Shown here: positions 8,621 through 16,850 of the stretch, in pieces
Numbering within the stretch: position 1 is the first letter of the stretch
Layout of the letters: each line of letters begins with the position of its first letter
From: Hyphomonas chukchiensis
Lineage (GTDB): Bacteria; Pseudomonadota; Alphaproteobacteria; Caulobacterales; Hyphomonadaceae
Assembly (NCBI RefSeq): GCF_000682695.1
Contig: NZ_AWFG01000074.1
Span: 1-64,000 of the forward strand
DNA: 64,000 bases
Direction: 5' to 3'
Notes under the pieces: model-generated
What the model was told of the DNA's origin: nothing
The model's database searches: none
What the model saw: only the letters and a program-made list of their open reading frames with translations
Made by a program: the position numbers and the translations under genes

Positions 8621-9562
8621 GTGCTCGCGGAGACATTTGACTGGGACAGGATCCGTATCTTCCGCACTGTGGCGGAACTCGGCAGCATGTCCGCCGCTGC
8701 CGAACGGCTCGGCGGTTCCGTTCCAACGATCAGTCGCCGTATCACCGAACTCGAAGCCGCTTTGCGCACAGAGCTGCTCAAACGCTCCACGCGCGGTGTG
8801 GACCTGACAGCGGCGGGCGAGATGCTGCTACGCCATGCCAATGTCATGGCAGATATTGTTTCGGCTGCGCACAGTGATGTTTCCGACAGTGATGCCCCGG
8901 ACACCGGCCCGGTGCACCTTGTTACTGGCGACGGTATTGGCCCCTACTGGCTAGCCCCTCGCCTGCCGGATTTTCACGCTGCACATCCAGGAATTGAACT
9001 CACATTAACGGTTTCAGAGGCCAGCCCCGACCTCCTCAATAACGAAGCTGACATCACGCTCCAGTTCCATCGTCCCTCGCGAAGCGAGCTGATCGGCAGA
9101 CGCATGGGCGTTGTGCATTACCTCTGCTTTGCCACGGCGCCCTATCTGGAGCGCCATGGCCACCCGGCCACACTTATGGACTTCCATGGCCATCGCTGCC
9201 TGCTGCACGAAGGCTATATCAACCAGTCAGAGCGTTGGGCGAATGGCATTTACCTTGCGCGCCAGCTCATGTCTTTTGCGCTCGTCACGAACTCGGCGGC
9301 CGCCATGATTGCGCTATGCCTCGCAGATGGCGGCATCGCGATACTGCCGTCGTATATTGGCGCCGCCTACCCCCAGCTCGTTCCCCTCGCCTTGCCCGAA
9401 GTCGCCTCAATCCAGTTCTGGATGACCTATACGGAGCGTATCCGCCGCCTCGAGCGCGGACAGGCCGTCATTGACTGGCTGAAGACCTCGCTTGATCCAC
9501 GCCAAGCCCACTGGTTCCGCGAAACCCTGATCCGACCCGACGCGACTGACCCAAACGCCTAG
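8621..9562 (+). CDS. LysR-family transcriptional regulator
   Basis: The N-terminal winged helix-turn-helix (FDWDRIRIFRTVAELGSMSAAAERLGGSVPTISRRITELE) is followed by the LysR linker helix and a periplasmic-binding-like effector domain (VHLVTGDGIGPYWLAPRLPDF onward). The start chosen is GTG at 8621, with AAGGGGA 7-8 nt upstream, giving 313 residues, the usual family length. The longest frame begins at a TTG at 8540 and adds 27 uncharacteristic residues. Divergent orientation suggests it controls the two acetyltransferase-like genes. The effector is unknown. Confidence 0.88.
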   Translation: MLAETFDWDRIRIFRTVAELGSMSAAAERLGGSVPTISRRITELEAALRTELLKRSTRGVDLTAAGEMLLRHANVMADIVSAAHSDVSDSDAPDTGPVHLVTGDGIGPYWLAPRLPDFHAAHPGIELTLTVSEASPDLLNNEADITLQFHRPSRSELIGRRMGVVHYLCFATAPYLERHGHPATLMDFHGHRCLLHEGYINQSERWANGIYLARQLMSFALVTNSAAAMIALCLADGGIAILPSYIGAAYPQLVPLALPEVASIQFWMTYTERIRRLERGQAVIDWLKTSLDPRQAHWFRETLIRPDATDPNA

Positions 9563-9578
9563 TGCGCGAGGTAGCCAA

Positions 9579-10628
9579 TCAGGCCGTTTCCAACCAGCCC
9601 TGCAGGCGCGCAGCATCCATCCGGCACTGTTCCGGGCTGCCAAAAAGCTGCCTGTTTACCGCAATCCGCTTGAACCAGTAATGTAGACCGACAAGATCGG
9701 TAAAGCCCATCCCGCCGTGCACTTCCGTTGACGTGCGCGCGATGAACGTGCCCGCCTCGGCGAGATGCGACTTCGCCAGCGTCGCCATCACCAGCCCCTC
9801 GGGTTCACCCGTATCCAGCGCGTGCGCCGCATGCCAGATCAGCGCGCGCGATGGCTCCAGCCTTGCTGCCATCTCCGCACACATATGCTTGACCGCCTGG
9901 AATGACCCGATCACGCGGCCAAATTGCTGGCGCTCAGCCGCATAGGCCACAGCCTTGTCGATCATGGCCTGCGCCGCGCCCAGCGTATCGGCGGCCGTGA
10001 GAAGGCGCGCAACCGCCAGCACCTCATCGTCTGGCTGCAACGACAGCTCGCTTTTTTCGCCGGCAAACCTGACTTCAGAGAATACCCGTGTCCGGTCTAT
10101 TGTCTGCATGGCAACATTATCCGGTGTTTCGGCAATGTGCAGACCACCGTTCTCATCCGCTACAAGCATGTGCGTCGACTCGGCTGCAGAGAGCGCAAGC
10201 AGTGACGTGCCGGTCAGCCTGCCCGTCTCAACCGTCACACCGGCACCATCACGGCGCGATGAAAGTTCGGTCAGCGCCAGTCCTATCCGCATCTCGCCAG
10301 ACACAATCGCAGGCAGGTGCGCCTCACCGCCATGCCGCAGCGCATGAGCCGTCACAGTGGTCGCCATGAACCGGCTCGGGGCGATGGCATAACCGAGTGC
10401 CTCCTGCACAAGGCAGGCATCCAGCAGACCAAGGCCCAATCCACCATGATCTTCGGCCACATGCAGGCCCGACAGCCCAAAGTCATCCAGACCTGTTACG
10501 AGTGCGTCGGCCGCCGCCTTGTCACCTGTCGCAATCTTGCGGATCGTGTCGAGCGGCGCCGCATCCTTGAGGAAACCGCTCAGGCTGTCCTGCAACATGC
10601 GTTGGTCTTCTGAGAGTGCAAATTCCAT
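9579..10628 (-). CDS. acyl-CoA dehydrogenase, short subunit type
   Basis: FAD-dependent acyl-CoA dehydrogenase of 349 residues, oxidising acyl-CoA to the 2,3-enoyl-CoA. It shows the N-terminal helical domain (MEFALSEDQRMLQDSLSGFL), a degenerate beta domain, and the C-terminal helical domain with AAERQQFGRVIGSFQAVKH and EVHGGMGFTDLVGLHYWFKR. The start at 10628 has AGGAGAAG upstream; the open frame beyond it is not family-like. It lies 13 nt downstream of a longer paralogue in one operon. Such long/short pairs often form heteromeric enzymes on steroid or other bulky acyl-CoAs; here that is inference. Confidence 0.88.
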   Translation of the reverse strand: MEFALSEDQRMLQDSLSGFLKDAAPLDTIRKIATGDKAAADALVTGLDDFGLSGLHVAEDHGGLGLGLLDACLVQEALGYAIAPSRFMATTVTAHALRHGGEAHLPAIVSGEMRIGLALTELSSRRDGAGVTVETGRLTGTSLLALSAAESTHMLVADENGGLHIAETPDNVAMQTIDRTRVFSEVRFAGEKSELSLQPDDEVLAVARLLTAADTLGAAQAMIDKAVAYAAERQQFGRVIGSFQAVKHMCAEMAARLEPSRALIWHAAHALDTGEPEGLVMATLAKSHLAEAGTFIARTSTEVHGGMGFTDLVGLHYWFKRIAVNRQLFGSPEQCRMDAARLQGWLETA

Positions 10629-10641
10629 CAGTCTTCTCCTC

Positions 10642-11835
10642 TCAGGCCTTGGCCAGCTTGGGTTCGCGCGGCAGGCCAAGGCCCCGCTCCGCAATTATGT
10701 TCTTCTGGATCTGGGCCGTGCCGCCGCCAATGATAAGCCCGAGGTCGTACATGTAGCGAGATTGCCACGAACCGTCGGCACGCAGGTGTTCGCCCGTTTC
10801 GTACATGACGCCCAATTCGCCAAGCGCATCGATCGCGAGGCGCGCGATCTCGTGGTTCAGGTCACACCCCATCAGCTTTACGACCAATCCGGCGAGCCCA
10901 GCGCTCTCCTTTTTCAGGTTATGCGTCGTGATGCGCAGGCCATTCGCCTGCATCGCATAGACCTCGCCATGGAGCTTCAGCAACCGGTCACGCAGCAGCG
11001 GGTTGTCGATCAACCGCTCGCCGTTCACACGCTCGGTCTTCATCAACTCGACCAATTCCACCAGCCGCGCCTTTGTCGCGTTCGGATCGCCCAGCATGCC
11101 GCGCTCATGCGTCAGCGTGGCGTTGGCCACCTGCCAGCCCTTGTTCTCAGCAAACACGATGCCGCTCTTCGGCACGCGTACATCCGTGAAGAACACTTCA
11201 TTGAAATTCGCCGTGCCTGTCATGTCGACCAGCGGGCGAACCTCGATACCCGGCGTATCCATCGAGAACAGTATGTAAGAGATGCCCTCATGCTTCTTGG
11301 CGCTCGGATCCGTCCGCACGAGACAAAAGATCATGTCCGCCTGCTTGGCGGTCGACGTCCATATCTTGCTGCCATTGATGATGTAATCGTCGCCATCGCT
11401 CACCGCTGCCGTGCGCAGCGCAGCAAGGTCTGATCCCGCGCCCGGTTCGGAATAGCCCTGGCACCAGATCATCTCGCCATAGAGGGTTGGCCGGATATAG
11501 GCAGCTTTCTGTTCCGGCGTGCCGAGTTCAAGCAACGTCGGCACAAGCATGGAAATGCCCTGATTCGACATGGCCCGAGGCAGGCCTGTCCGGGCAAACT
11601 CTTCCGCGATAATGCGTGACTTCAGGATGTCGGGCTCAGCGCCATAGCCGCCATATTCGGTGGGGATGGTCCGCGCGGCGAGCCCATGCTCGATCAGCAG
11701 TTTCTGCCAGGCCTGCCGCTTCGCATTCTTCATGCCCCGGTCTTCCGGTGTTGGCGCCAAGTGGGCATTGGCCGCGAGCGTATCTGCCACTTGCTTGCGG
11801 AAAGCCTCGTATTCCGGGCTGAATGAAAGGTCCAT
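10642..11835 (-). CDS. acyl-CoA dehydrogenase
   Basis: A 397-residue acyl-CoA dehydrogenase. Visible family features are the N-terminal domain MDLSFSPEYEAFRKQVADTL, the FAD/substrate loop WCQGYSEPGAGSDLAAL, the beta-domain stretch YIINGSKIWTSTAKQADM, and the C-terminal IIGGGTAQIQKNIIAERGLG. The start at 11835 has GGAGAC upstream; the open frame beyond it is not homologous in style. First gene of a two-gene operon with the shorter dehydrogenase, and divergent from the enoyl-CoA hydratase that would act next in beta-oxidation. Confidence 0.92.
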   Translation of the reverse strand: MDLSFSPEYEAFRKQVADTLAANAHLAPTPEDRGMKNAKRQAWQKLLIEHGLAARTIPTEYGGYGAEPDILKSRIIAEEFARTGLPRAMSNQGISMLVPTLLELGTPEQKAAYIRPTLYGEMIWCQGYSEPGAGSDLAALRTAAVSDGDDYIINGSKIWTSTAKQADMIFCLVRTDPSAKKHEGISYILFSMDTPGIEVRPLVDMTGTANFNEVFFTDVRVPKSGIVFAENKGWQVANATLTHERGMLGDPNATKARLVELVELMKTERVNGERLIDNPLLRDRLLKLHGEVYAMQANGLRITTHNLKKESAGLAGLVVKLMGCDLNHEIARLAIDALGELGVMYETGEHLRADGSWQSRYMYDLGLIIGGGTAQIQKNIIAERGLGLPREPKLAKA

Positions 11836-11993
11836 TGGACATGTCTCCGTTATTTTTTGGCGACCTTGGCAGGCCTTCCCTTGGGTCCGCCAAGAGGCGC
11901 TTTGACCTTTGAAGGCATCAGACGTCTTTCCGCTTGGCAGACGCAGCGTAACCCCTCCTAGTCTGGCAAAAATCAATCTGGAGGAATGCCAAG

Positions 11994-12758
11994 ATGTCAG
12001 TCGAATTCGAAACCAAGGGCCACCTTGCGATCATCACCCTGAACCGCCCGGACGCCCGGAACGCCATCAACGGCGTGATGGCTCAGGGCATCGAGTCCGC
12101 GCTCGACAAGTTCGAGGAAGACCCGAACCTCTGGGTCGCGATCCTGACGGCCAACGGCAAAGCCTTCTGCGCCGGTGCCGACCTGAAGGAAATAAGCGCG
12201 GGCAATGGCGCTGCGCTCAGCACGAAAAAAGGCGGCTTTGCCGGCATCGCGCGGCGCGAACGCACCAAGCCGCTCATCGCGGCAATCACAGGCAGCGCCC
12301 TCGCAGGTGGCACCGAGATTGCCCTCTCCTGTGACATGATCGTCTGTGCCGACACGACCAATTTCGGCCTGCCCGAAGTGAAGCGTTCGCTGGTCGCCGG
12401 TGCTGGTGGCCTCTTCCGCCTGCCACGCGTCATCGGAATGCCGATGGCACTGGAAGTCATTCTGACAGGCGATCCACTCTCCTCGCAGCGCGCTTACGAG
12501 CTCGGCATGGTCAATAAAGTCGTCCCGGAAGCTGACGTCATCGCCGAAGCCACATCGCTCGCCGACCGTATCATGGCCAACGCCCCGCTCGCCGTTCAGG
12601 CCAGCCGCACCGTCACCGTGGATGCCCTCAAGAAAGGCGACGACGAGCTCTGGAAAGCCAGCGGCACGGCCTTCGCGGGTCTCGTCACCACGGAAGACTT
12701 CAAGGAAGGCCCACGCGCCTTCATCGAGAAACGCGCGCCGGTCTGGAAAGGCAAATAG
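11994..12758 (+). CDS. enoyl-CoA hydratase/isomerase family protein (crotonase)
   Basis: A 254-residue crotonase-fold protein that would hydrate the enoyl-CoA made by the divergent dehydrogenases. The oxyanion-hole segments are LTANGKAFCAGADLKEI and AITGSALAGGTEIALSCDM, with FGLPEVKRSLVAGAGG carrying the second acidic residue. The ribosome site TGGAGGAA is clear. The gene ends 1 nt before convergent trmJ. The exact substrate cannot be told from sequence. Confidence 0.9.
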   Translation: MSVEFETKGHLAIITLNRPDARNAINGVMAQGIESALDKFEEDPNLWVAILTANGKAFCAGADLKEISAGNGAALSTKKGGFAGIARRERTKPLIAAITGSALAGGTEIALSCDMIVCADTTNFGLPEVKRSLVAGAGGLFRLPRVIGMPMALEVILTGDPLSSQRAYELGMVNKVVPEADVIAEATSLADRIMANAPLAVQASRTVTVDALKKGDDELWKASGTAFAGLVTTEDFKEGPRAFIEKRAPVWKGK

Positions 12759-12759
12759 C

Positions 12760-13560
12760 CTAGTCCTCGCGAACGACACGTGCCTTTCCGCGGCCGATGG
12801 CCAGCGCTTTTATCGCGCCGCGGAAAGTCTGCACCTCCTGCTCCGTCCAGTCGGCACGGATTAGCGCTGACCGGAGATTGTCCTTCATCAGCGGCGTCTT
12901 TTCCGGCGGGAAGAAATAACCGGCCCGCTCAAGCTCAGCCTCGAAATGCTCGAACATCCGGAACACATCATCGCGCGTCGACGGGTTTGCATCTGACGTC
13001 GACGGCATCTCAATGGGTTTGACTTGGCTTTGAGACGGGAAGTTTGACGGGTTTTCCGCTGCGTTAAGTTTGCCCCATTCATGCACGAACACGCAAACGG
13101 CCTGCGCCAGGTTCAGGCTCTTGAAGTCAGGATCGACCGGATAGGTCATCAAAAGGTCCGACAAGGCCACCGCTTCATTAGGCAAACCGGCCTTCTCGCC
13201 CCCGAACATGATCGCAGCAACGCCCTTCCCGCCACCCGCCGTGCGCGCGAAAGCAGCCTCGGCCGCGCCCACAGCATCCGTCACCCGTTTTTCGATCCCG
13301 CGCAGCCGGGCAGTCGCCGCAATGAGATAAGTTACGCCCTCCAGCGCATCCTGCAGTGTTTCATGGACATTGACGATCACACCCGCGTCAAAAGCCCCTG
13401 CCGACATCGTGTCTGCCGCCGGATTGGGCCACCCGTCGCGCGGGCTGACAAGCCGTAGATCTATTAGCCCGAAATTGCGCATAACGCGGGCGGCTGCGCC
13501 AATGTTTTCACCAAGTTGCGGCGAATGGAGGATGACGCATGGTCTGCGCTGATCTGACAT
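12760..13560 (-). CDS. trmJ: tRNA (cytidine/uridine-2'-O-)-methyltransferase TrmJ
   Basis: SPOUT-class SAM-dependent methyltransferase that 2'-O-methylates position 32 of tRNAs. The 266 residues show the SPOUT motifs in order: SPQLGENIGAAARVMRNFGL near the N-terminus, MFGGEKAGLPNEAV in the knot, and LNLAQAVCVFVHEW. A C-terminal helical extension of about 90 residues follows, as in TrmJ. The start at 13560 (MSDQRRPCVILHSP) is chosen by motif position; the frame is open 15 codons further. Divergent from icd. Confidence 0.87.
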   Translation of the reverse strand: MSDQRRPCVILHSPQLGENIGAAARVMRNFGLIDLRLVSPRDGWPNPAADTMSAGAFDAGVIVNVHETLQDALEGVTYLIAATARLRGIEKRVTDAVGAAEAAFARTAGGGKGVAAIMFGGEKAGLPNEAVALSDLLMTYPVDPDFKSLNLAQAVCVFVHEWGKLNAAENPSNFPSQSQVKPIEMPSTSDANPSTRDDVFRMFEHFEAELERAGYFFPPEKTPLMKDNLRSALIRADWTEQEVQTFRGAIKALAIGRGKARVVRED

Positions 13561-13573
13561 GTAGGAACCTGTT

Positions 13574-13601
13574 TTGACGCGGCGACCCGCTCTGCTATAG
13601 G
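13574..13601 (+). promoter_or_regulatory. sigma-70-type promoter of icd
   Basis: TTGACG (-35, 13574-13579) is separated by 16 bp from TATAGG (-10, 13596-13601), about 36 nt before the icd ATG. The spacing and the -35 match suit alphaproteobacterial housekeeping promoters. It overlaps the upstream region of divergent trmJ. Confidence 0.6.
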
Positions 13602-13637
13602 CCACTCCAATAGCTTCAACCGCAAGGATTTCAAAAC

Positions 13638-14858
13638 ATGGCGAAGATCAAGGTCAAGAACCCGATTGTCGAGATGGACGGGGACGAAATGACCCGCATC
13701 ATCTGGCAGCTCATCAAGGACAAGCTGATCCACCCCTACCTGGATATCGACCTGAAGTATTACGACCTCTCGATCCAGAAGCGCGATGAGACCGACGACC
13801 AGATCACCGTCGATGCTGCAGAAGCCACCAAGAAATACGGTGTCGCCGTCAAATGCGCCACAATCACGCCAGACGAGCAGCGCGTCGAAGAATTCAAGCT
13901 GAAGAAAATGTGGAAGTCGCCTAACGGCACGATCCGCAACATCCTTGGCGGCGTCGTCTTCCGCGAGCCTATCGTCATCTCGAACGTTCCCCGCCTTGTT
14001 CCCGGCTGGACCAAGCCTGTCGTCATCGGCCGTCATGCCTTCGGCGACCAGTACAAGGCGACAGACTTCCTTGTTCCCGGCAAAGGCAAGCTGACCATGA
14101 AATGGGAAGCCTCTGATGGTTCCGACTCCAAGGAATACGAAGTGTTCGACTTCCCATCGGCCGGTATCGCGATGGGCATGTACAACCTCGACGATTCCAT
14201 CCGTGATTTCGCCCGCGCCAGCTTCAACTATGGCCTGCAGCGCAAATGGCCGGTCTACCTCTCGACCAAGAACACCATCCTGAAGGCCTATGACGGCCGC
14301 TTCAAGGACCTGTTCCAGGAAGTGTTCGACGCGGAATTCGCTGACAAGTTCAAGGAATTCGGTGGCACTTACGAGCACCGCCTGATCGACGACATGGTTG
14401 CTGCCGCGATGAAGTGGTCCGGTGGTTACGTCTGGGCCTGTAAGAACTATGACGGCGACGTCCAGTCCGACACGGTCGCCCAAGGCTACGGTTCGCTCGG
14501 CCTGATGACCTCGGTGCTCATGACGCCAGATGGCAACACGGTCGAAGCCGAAGCTGCCCACGGCACGGTTACGCGTCACTATCGCAACCACCAGAAGGGC
14601 GAAGCCACGTCGACGAACTCGATCGCTTCGATCTACGCCTGGACGCAAGGCCTCAGCCACCGCGGTCGCATGGATGGCACGCCGGAAGTCAGCAAGTTCG
14701 CCGCAACGCTGGAATCAGTAATCGTGAAGACGGTCGAAGCCGGCGACATGACCAAGGACCTCGCGCTCCTCGTCGGCCCGGACCAGGAATGGCTCACGAC
14801 CGAAGGGTTCATTGAGAAGGTCGCTCAGAACCTCGAAGCCGAGATGTCCAAGGCCTAA
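13638..14858 (+). CDS. icd: isocitrate dehydrogenase (NADP+)
   Basis: TCA-cycle enzyme, isocitrate to 2-oxoglutarate with NADPH. At 406 residues and beginning [21 protein letters not shown], it belongs to the eukaryote-like homodimeric type common in alphaproteobacteria, not the E. coli type. The substrate loop [12 protein letters not shown] (about residues 94-105) and the [11 protein letters not shown] block are present. Its own promoter and a strong intrinsic terminator make it look monocistronic. Confidence 0.96.
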   Translation: MAKIKVKNPIVEMDGDEMTRIIWQLIKDKLIHPYLDIDLKYYDLSIQKRDETDDQITVDAAEATKKYGVAVKCATITPDEQRVEEFKLKKMWKSPNGTIRNILGGVVFREPIVISNVPRLVPGWTKPVVIGRHAFGDQYKATDFLVPGKGKLTMKWEASDGSDSKEYEVFDFPSAGIAMGMYNLDDSIRDFARASFNYGLQRKWPVYLSTKNTILKAYDGRFKDLFQEVFDAEFADKFKEFGGTYEHRLIDDMVAAAMKWSGGYVWACKNYDGDVQSDTVAQGYGSLGLMTSVLMTPDGNTVEAEAAHGTVTRHYRNHQKGEATSTNSIASIYAWTQGLSHRGRMDGTPEVSKFAATLESVIVKTVEAGDMTKDLALLVGPDQEWLTTEGFIEKVAQNLEAEMSKA

Positions 14859-14885
14859 GGCCCGCGCTTCGAAGTTCAACAATCA

Positions 14886-14921
14886 AAAGCCCCGGTACCG
14901 TAAGGCGCCGGGGCTTTTTTT
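14886..14921. terminator. intrinsic terminator between icd and the VIT gene
   Basis: GCCCCGG (14889-14895) pairs with CCGGGGC (14908-14914), followed by seven T. On the other strand the stem is followed by four T, so it may also serve the convergent VIT-family gene. Confidence 0.85.
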
Positions 14922-14945
14922 AATCGCGCCATGAGGGTGCCCGGC

Positions 14946-15647
14946 TCAGACCACGCCGCCAATCAGGTGGCCGATGCCGGCCGTAATCGCCATCGCCAAA
15001 GCGCCCCAGAACGTAACCCGGATAGTTGGACGCAGCATAGCGGCGCCCCCCGTCCGCGCGCCTATGGCGCCAAGAAGCGCCAGGAAGCCAAGCGAGGCGA
15101 CAGCCTCGACCCAGATCAGGCTGGTCACCGGAACGAGCCAGACGAGTGCCAGAGGCAAAGCCGCGCCAACAGTAAACGAAACAGCGGACGACAATGCCGC
15201 CTGGACGGGCTTGGCCGCCGTAAGGTCCGTAATGCCGAGTTCGTCACGCGCATGGGCCTCCAGGGCATTGTGCGCCATCAGTTGCCGGGCAACCTCTTTC
15301 GCCGTTTCCGGTGTCAGTCCGCGATCCACATAGATGCCAGCCAGCTCGGCATGTTCAGCCACTGGCCCCTCTTTCAGTTCCTTGCGTTCGCGTGCGAGAT
15401 CGGCCTGCTCAGCGTCGGACTGCGAACTCACCGATACATACTCACCGGCCGCCATCGACATCGCTCCGGCCACCAGCGCGGCAACGCCGGCAATCAGGAT
15501 TTCCCCCTGCGCCGCTGATGCCGACGCGACGCCGATGATGAGACTTGCCGTCGACACGATTCCGTCATTGGCGCCGAGCACAGCCGCGCGCATCCAGCCG
15601 ATGCGTGAAACGAGGTGGCGTTCAACATGATGATGGGATCGGGCCAT
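14946..15647 (-). CDS. VIT1/CCC1-family membrane transporter
   Basis: A 233-residue protein of the vacuolar iron transporter family, likely exporting Fe2+ or Mn2+. The N-terminal signature GWMRAAVLGANDGIVSTASLIIGV, the AAGEYVSVSSQSDAE segment and a cytosolic helical insert (EGPVAEHAELAGIYVDRGL onward, acidic and likely metal-binding) are family hallmarks. About five membrane helices are visible (near 25-45, 50-70, 155-175, 180-200, 205-230). Substrate is inferred from the family. Confidence 0.88.
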   Translation of the reverse strand: MARSHHHVERHLVSRIGWMRAAVLGANDGIVSTASLIIGVASASAAQGEILIAGVAALVAGAMSMAAGEYVSVSSQSDAEQADLARERKELKEGPVAEHAELAGIYVDRGLTPETAKEVARQLMAHNALEAHARDELGITDLTAAKPVQAALSSAVSFTVGAALPLALVWLVPVTSLIWVEAVASLGFLALLGAIGARTGGAAMLRPTIRVTFWGALAMAITAGIGHLIGGVV

Positions 15648-15698
15648 GACTATCCTGTGCCGCTAGCGGCGTTTTGCAAACATAGACCTTATAGGTTG

Positions 15699-16664
15699 CT
15701 ATTCGACGGAAACACCTAGTGATTCTACGGTACTGACCGTCAGGTAGCCGACGGGCAGTCCATTCGCGCGCTGATAGGCTTCCATGGCCTTCAGCGTCGC
15801 CGGCCCGAAATCGCCATCAGCTGGCACCGCGTAGCCCTTGGCCGTGAGCGCTTTCTGCACTTCAGCAATCTTGGCGGCCGATGCGTTCGTGTCGCACAGC
15901 ACTTCGCGCCATTCGACACTTCCGCCGCCTGTTACGACCCGTTTCTCAACGGTCCTGTAGCTGGCCGGTATGACCATCGTCTGCTCCTGCGCGGGCGCAA
16001 CGAGCTTCTGCAGCGTCAGTGTCTCGTAGACAGCAGGCACGGCCTCTTCGACGACGCGTGCGGGCGTTTTCACCAGCTGCTTTGTAACCGTCCTGTATTT
16101 TGCCGGAATGATCTTCGTTTCAGTGCGCTCGGGCTTGATGAGCCGGGTACGCTTCACCTCGTCATATTGTGCTGGTACTTCCACACGGCAAAGCAGCTCC
16201 CCTGTGGACACAACCGTGCCGGCATCAGCGCTGGCGGCCGTCACATTGCGCCCATAGAGGCCTGCGCCTGGCTTCCAGGTTGTATAGGCTGGCCTGATCA
16301 GCACTTTCTCGGAATAAGTCTCGTATTCTGCCGGGATCACGACCGTTTCCATCCGCTCAGGCGATTCAAGCACCTGCTCGGTCTGCGTCTCATATTCCGT
16401 GGGAATAACAGTGTAGGCCGTGGTGGCCTCCTTCACCATGACCTCCTTCGTATAGGTCTCATAGACTGCCGGGATGACCTTGATCTCCGTCCGCTCCGGC
16501 GCATCCAGCACCTGTTCGGTGACAACTTCGGTCGTCTCGGGCATCAATACGCGGGCAAAGCACGAACCTGTGTCCGATGTCGGCGGATAGTCAGCGCTAC
16601 CCTGCGCGCTCGCAATGCCGACTAGCGTCATGGCCAAGGCCGTGATCAACAGCAGTCTCTTCAT
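15699..16664 (-). CDS. secreted repeat protein with C-terminal peptidoglycan-binding domain
   Basis: A 321-residue protein with a Sec signal peptide (MKRLLLITALAMTLVGIASAQ). The body consists of imperfect repeats of roughly 20-26 residues built on VIPAxYETxTxxVL and xPERTExKxIPA, at least seven copies between about residues 35 and 240, interrupted by a WKPGAGLYGRN spacer. The C-terminus (about 250-315; EVQKALTAKGYAVPADGDFGP) is a PG_binding_1 domain. It is probably periplasmic or envelope-attached. The function of the repeats is not known to me. Three copies of a CTGAATG motif lie just upstream. Confidence 0.75.
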   Translation of the reverse strand: MKRLLLITALAMTLVGIASAQGSADYPPTSDTGSCFARVLMPETTEVVTEQVLDAPERTEIKVIPAVYETYTKEVMVKEATTAYTVIPTEYETQTEQVLESPERMETVVIPAEYETYSEKVLIRPAYTTWKPGAGLYGRNVTAASADAGTVVSTGELLCRVEVPAQYDEVKRTRLIKPERTETKIIPAKYRTVTKQLVKTPARVVEEAVPAVYETLTLQKLVAPAQEQTMVIPASYRTVEKRVVTGGGSVEWREVLCDTNASAAKIAEVQKALTAKGYAVPADGDFGPATLKAMEAYQRANGLPVGYLTVSTVESLGVSVE

Positions 16665-16682
16665 CGTCGTTCCCCTTGGCTG

Positions 16683-16719
16683 CATTCAGCAACCCCACCT
16701 GCCTGAATGGTCCTGAATG
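16683..16719. promoter_or_regulatory. CTGAATG motif cluster
   Basis: CATTCAG at 16683-16689 (inverted) and CTGAATG at 16703-16709 and 16713-16719, the last two spaced one helical turn (10 bp), lie 19-55 nt upstream of the repeat-protein ATG in the divergent purB intergenic region. The arrangement resembles a regulator binding array. No regulator is identified. Confidence 0.35.
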
Positions 16720-16797
16720 CCGTTTTAACCTAGCCTGAGCGTAGCGGCCAGCCTGTTCAGTCAAGGCGCGAACCGAAGGTCTGCGGCGCGCCGACAC

Positions 16798-16825
16798 TGG
16801 CAATCGGGCGATTCCGGGGTATACG
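16798..16825 (+). promoter_or_regulatory. candidate purB promoter
   Basis: TGGCAA (16798-16803), 16 bp, then TATACG (16820-16825), 25 nt before the purB ATG. The -10 is good and the -35 weak. Confidence 0.35.
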
Positions 16826-16850
16826 GGCCTCACAAGCAGAGAGGCGCCCC

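Noticed and set aside
10519-11433. 304-codon open frame on the plus strand
   Set aside because: Antisense to the two acyl-CoA dehydrogenases and crossing their junction; shows no domain.
13464-14660. 398-codon open frame on the minus strand
   Set aside because: Lies opposite icd, which has a promoter, a family-length product and a terminator. The translation is compositionally odd.
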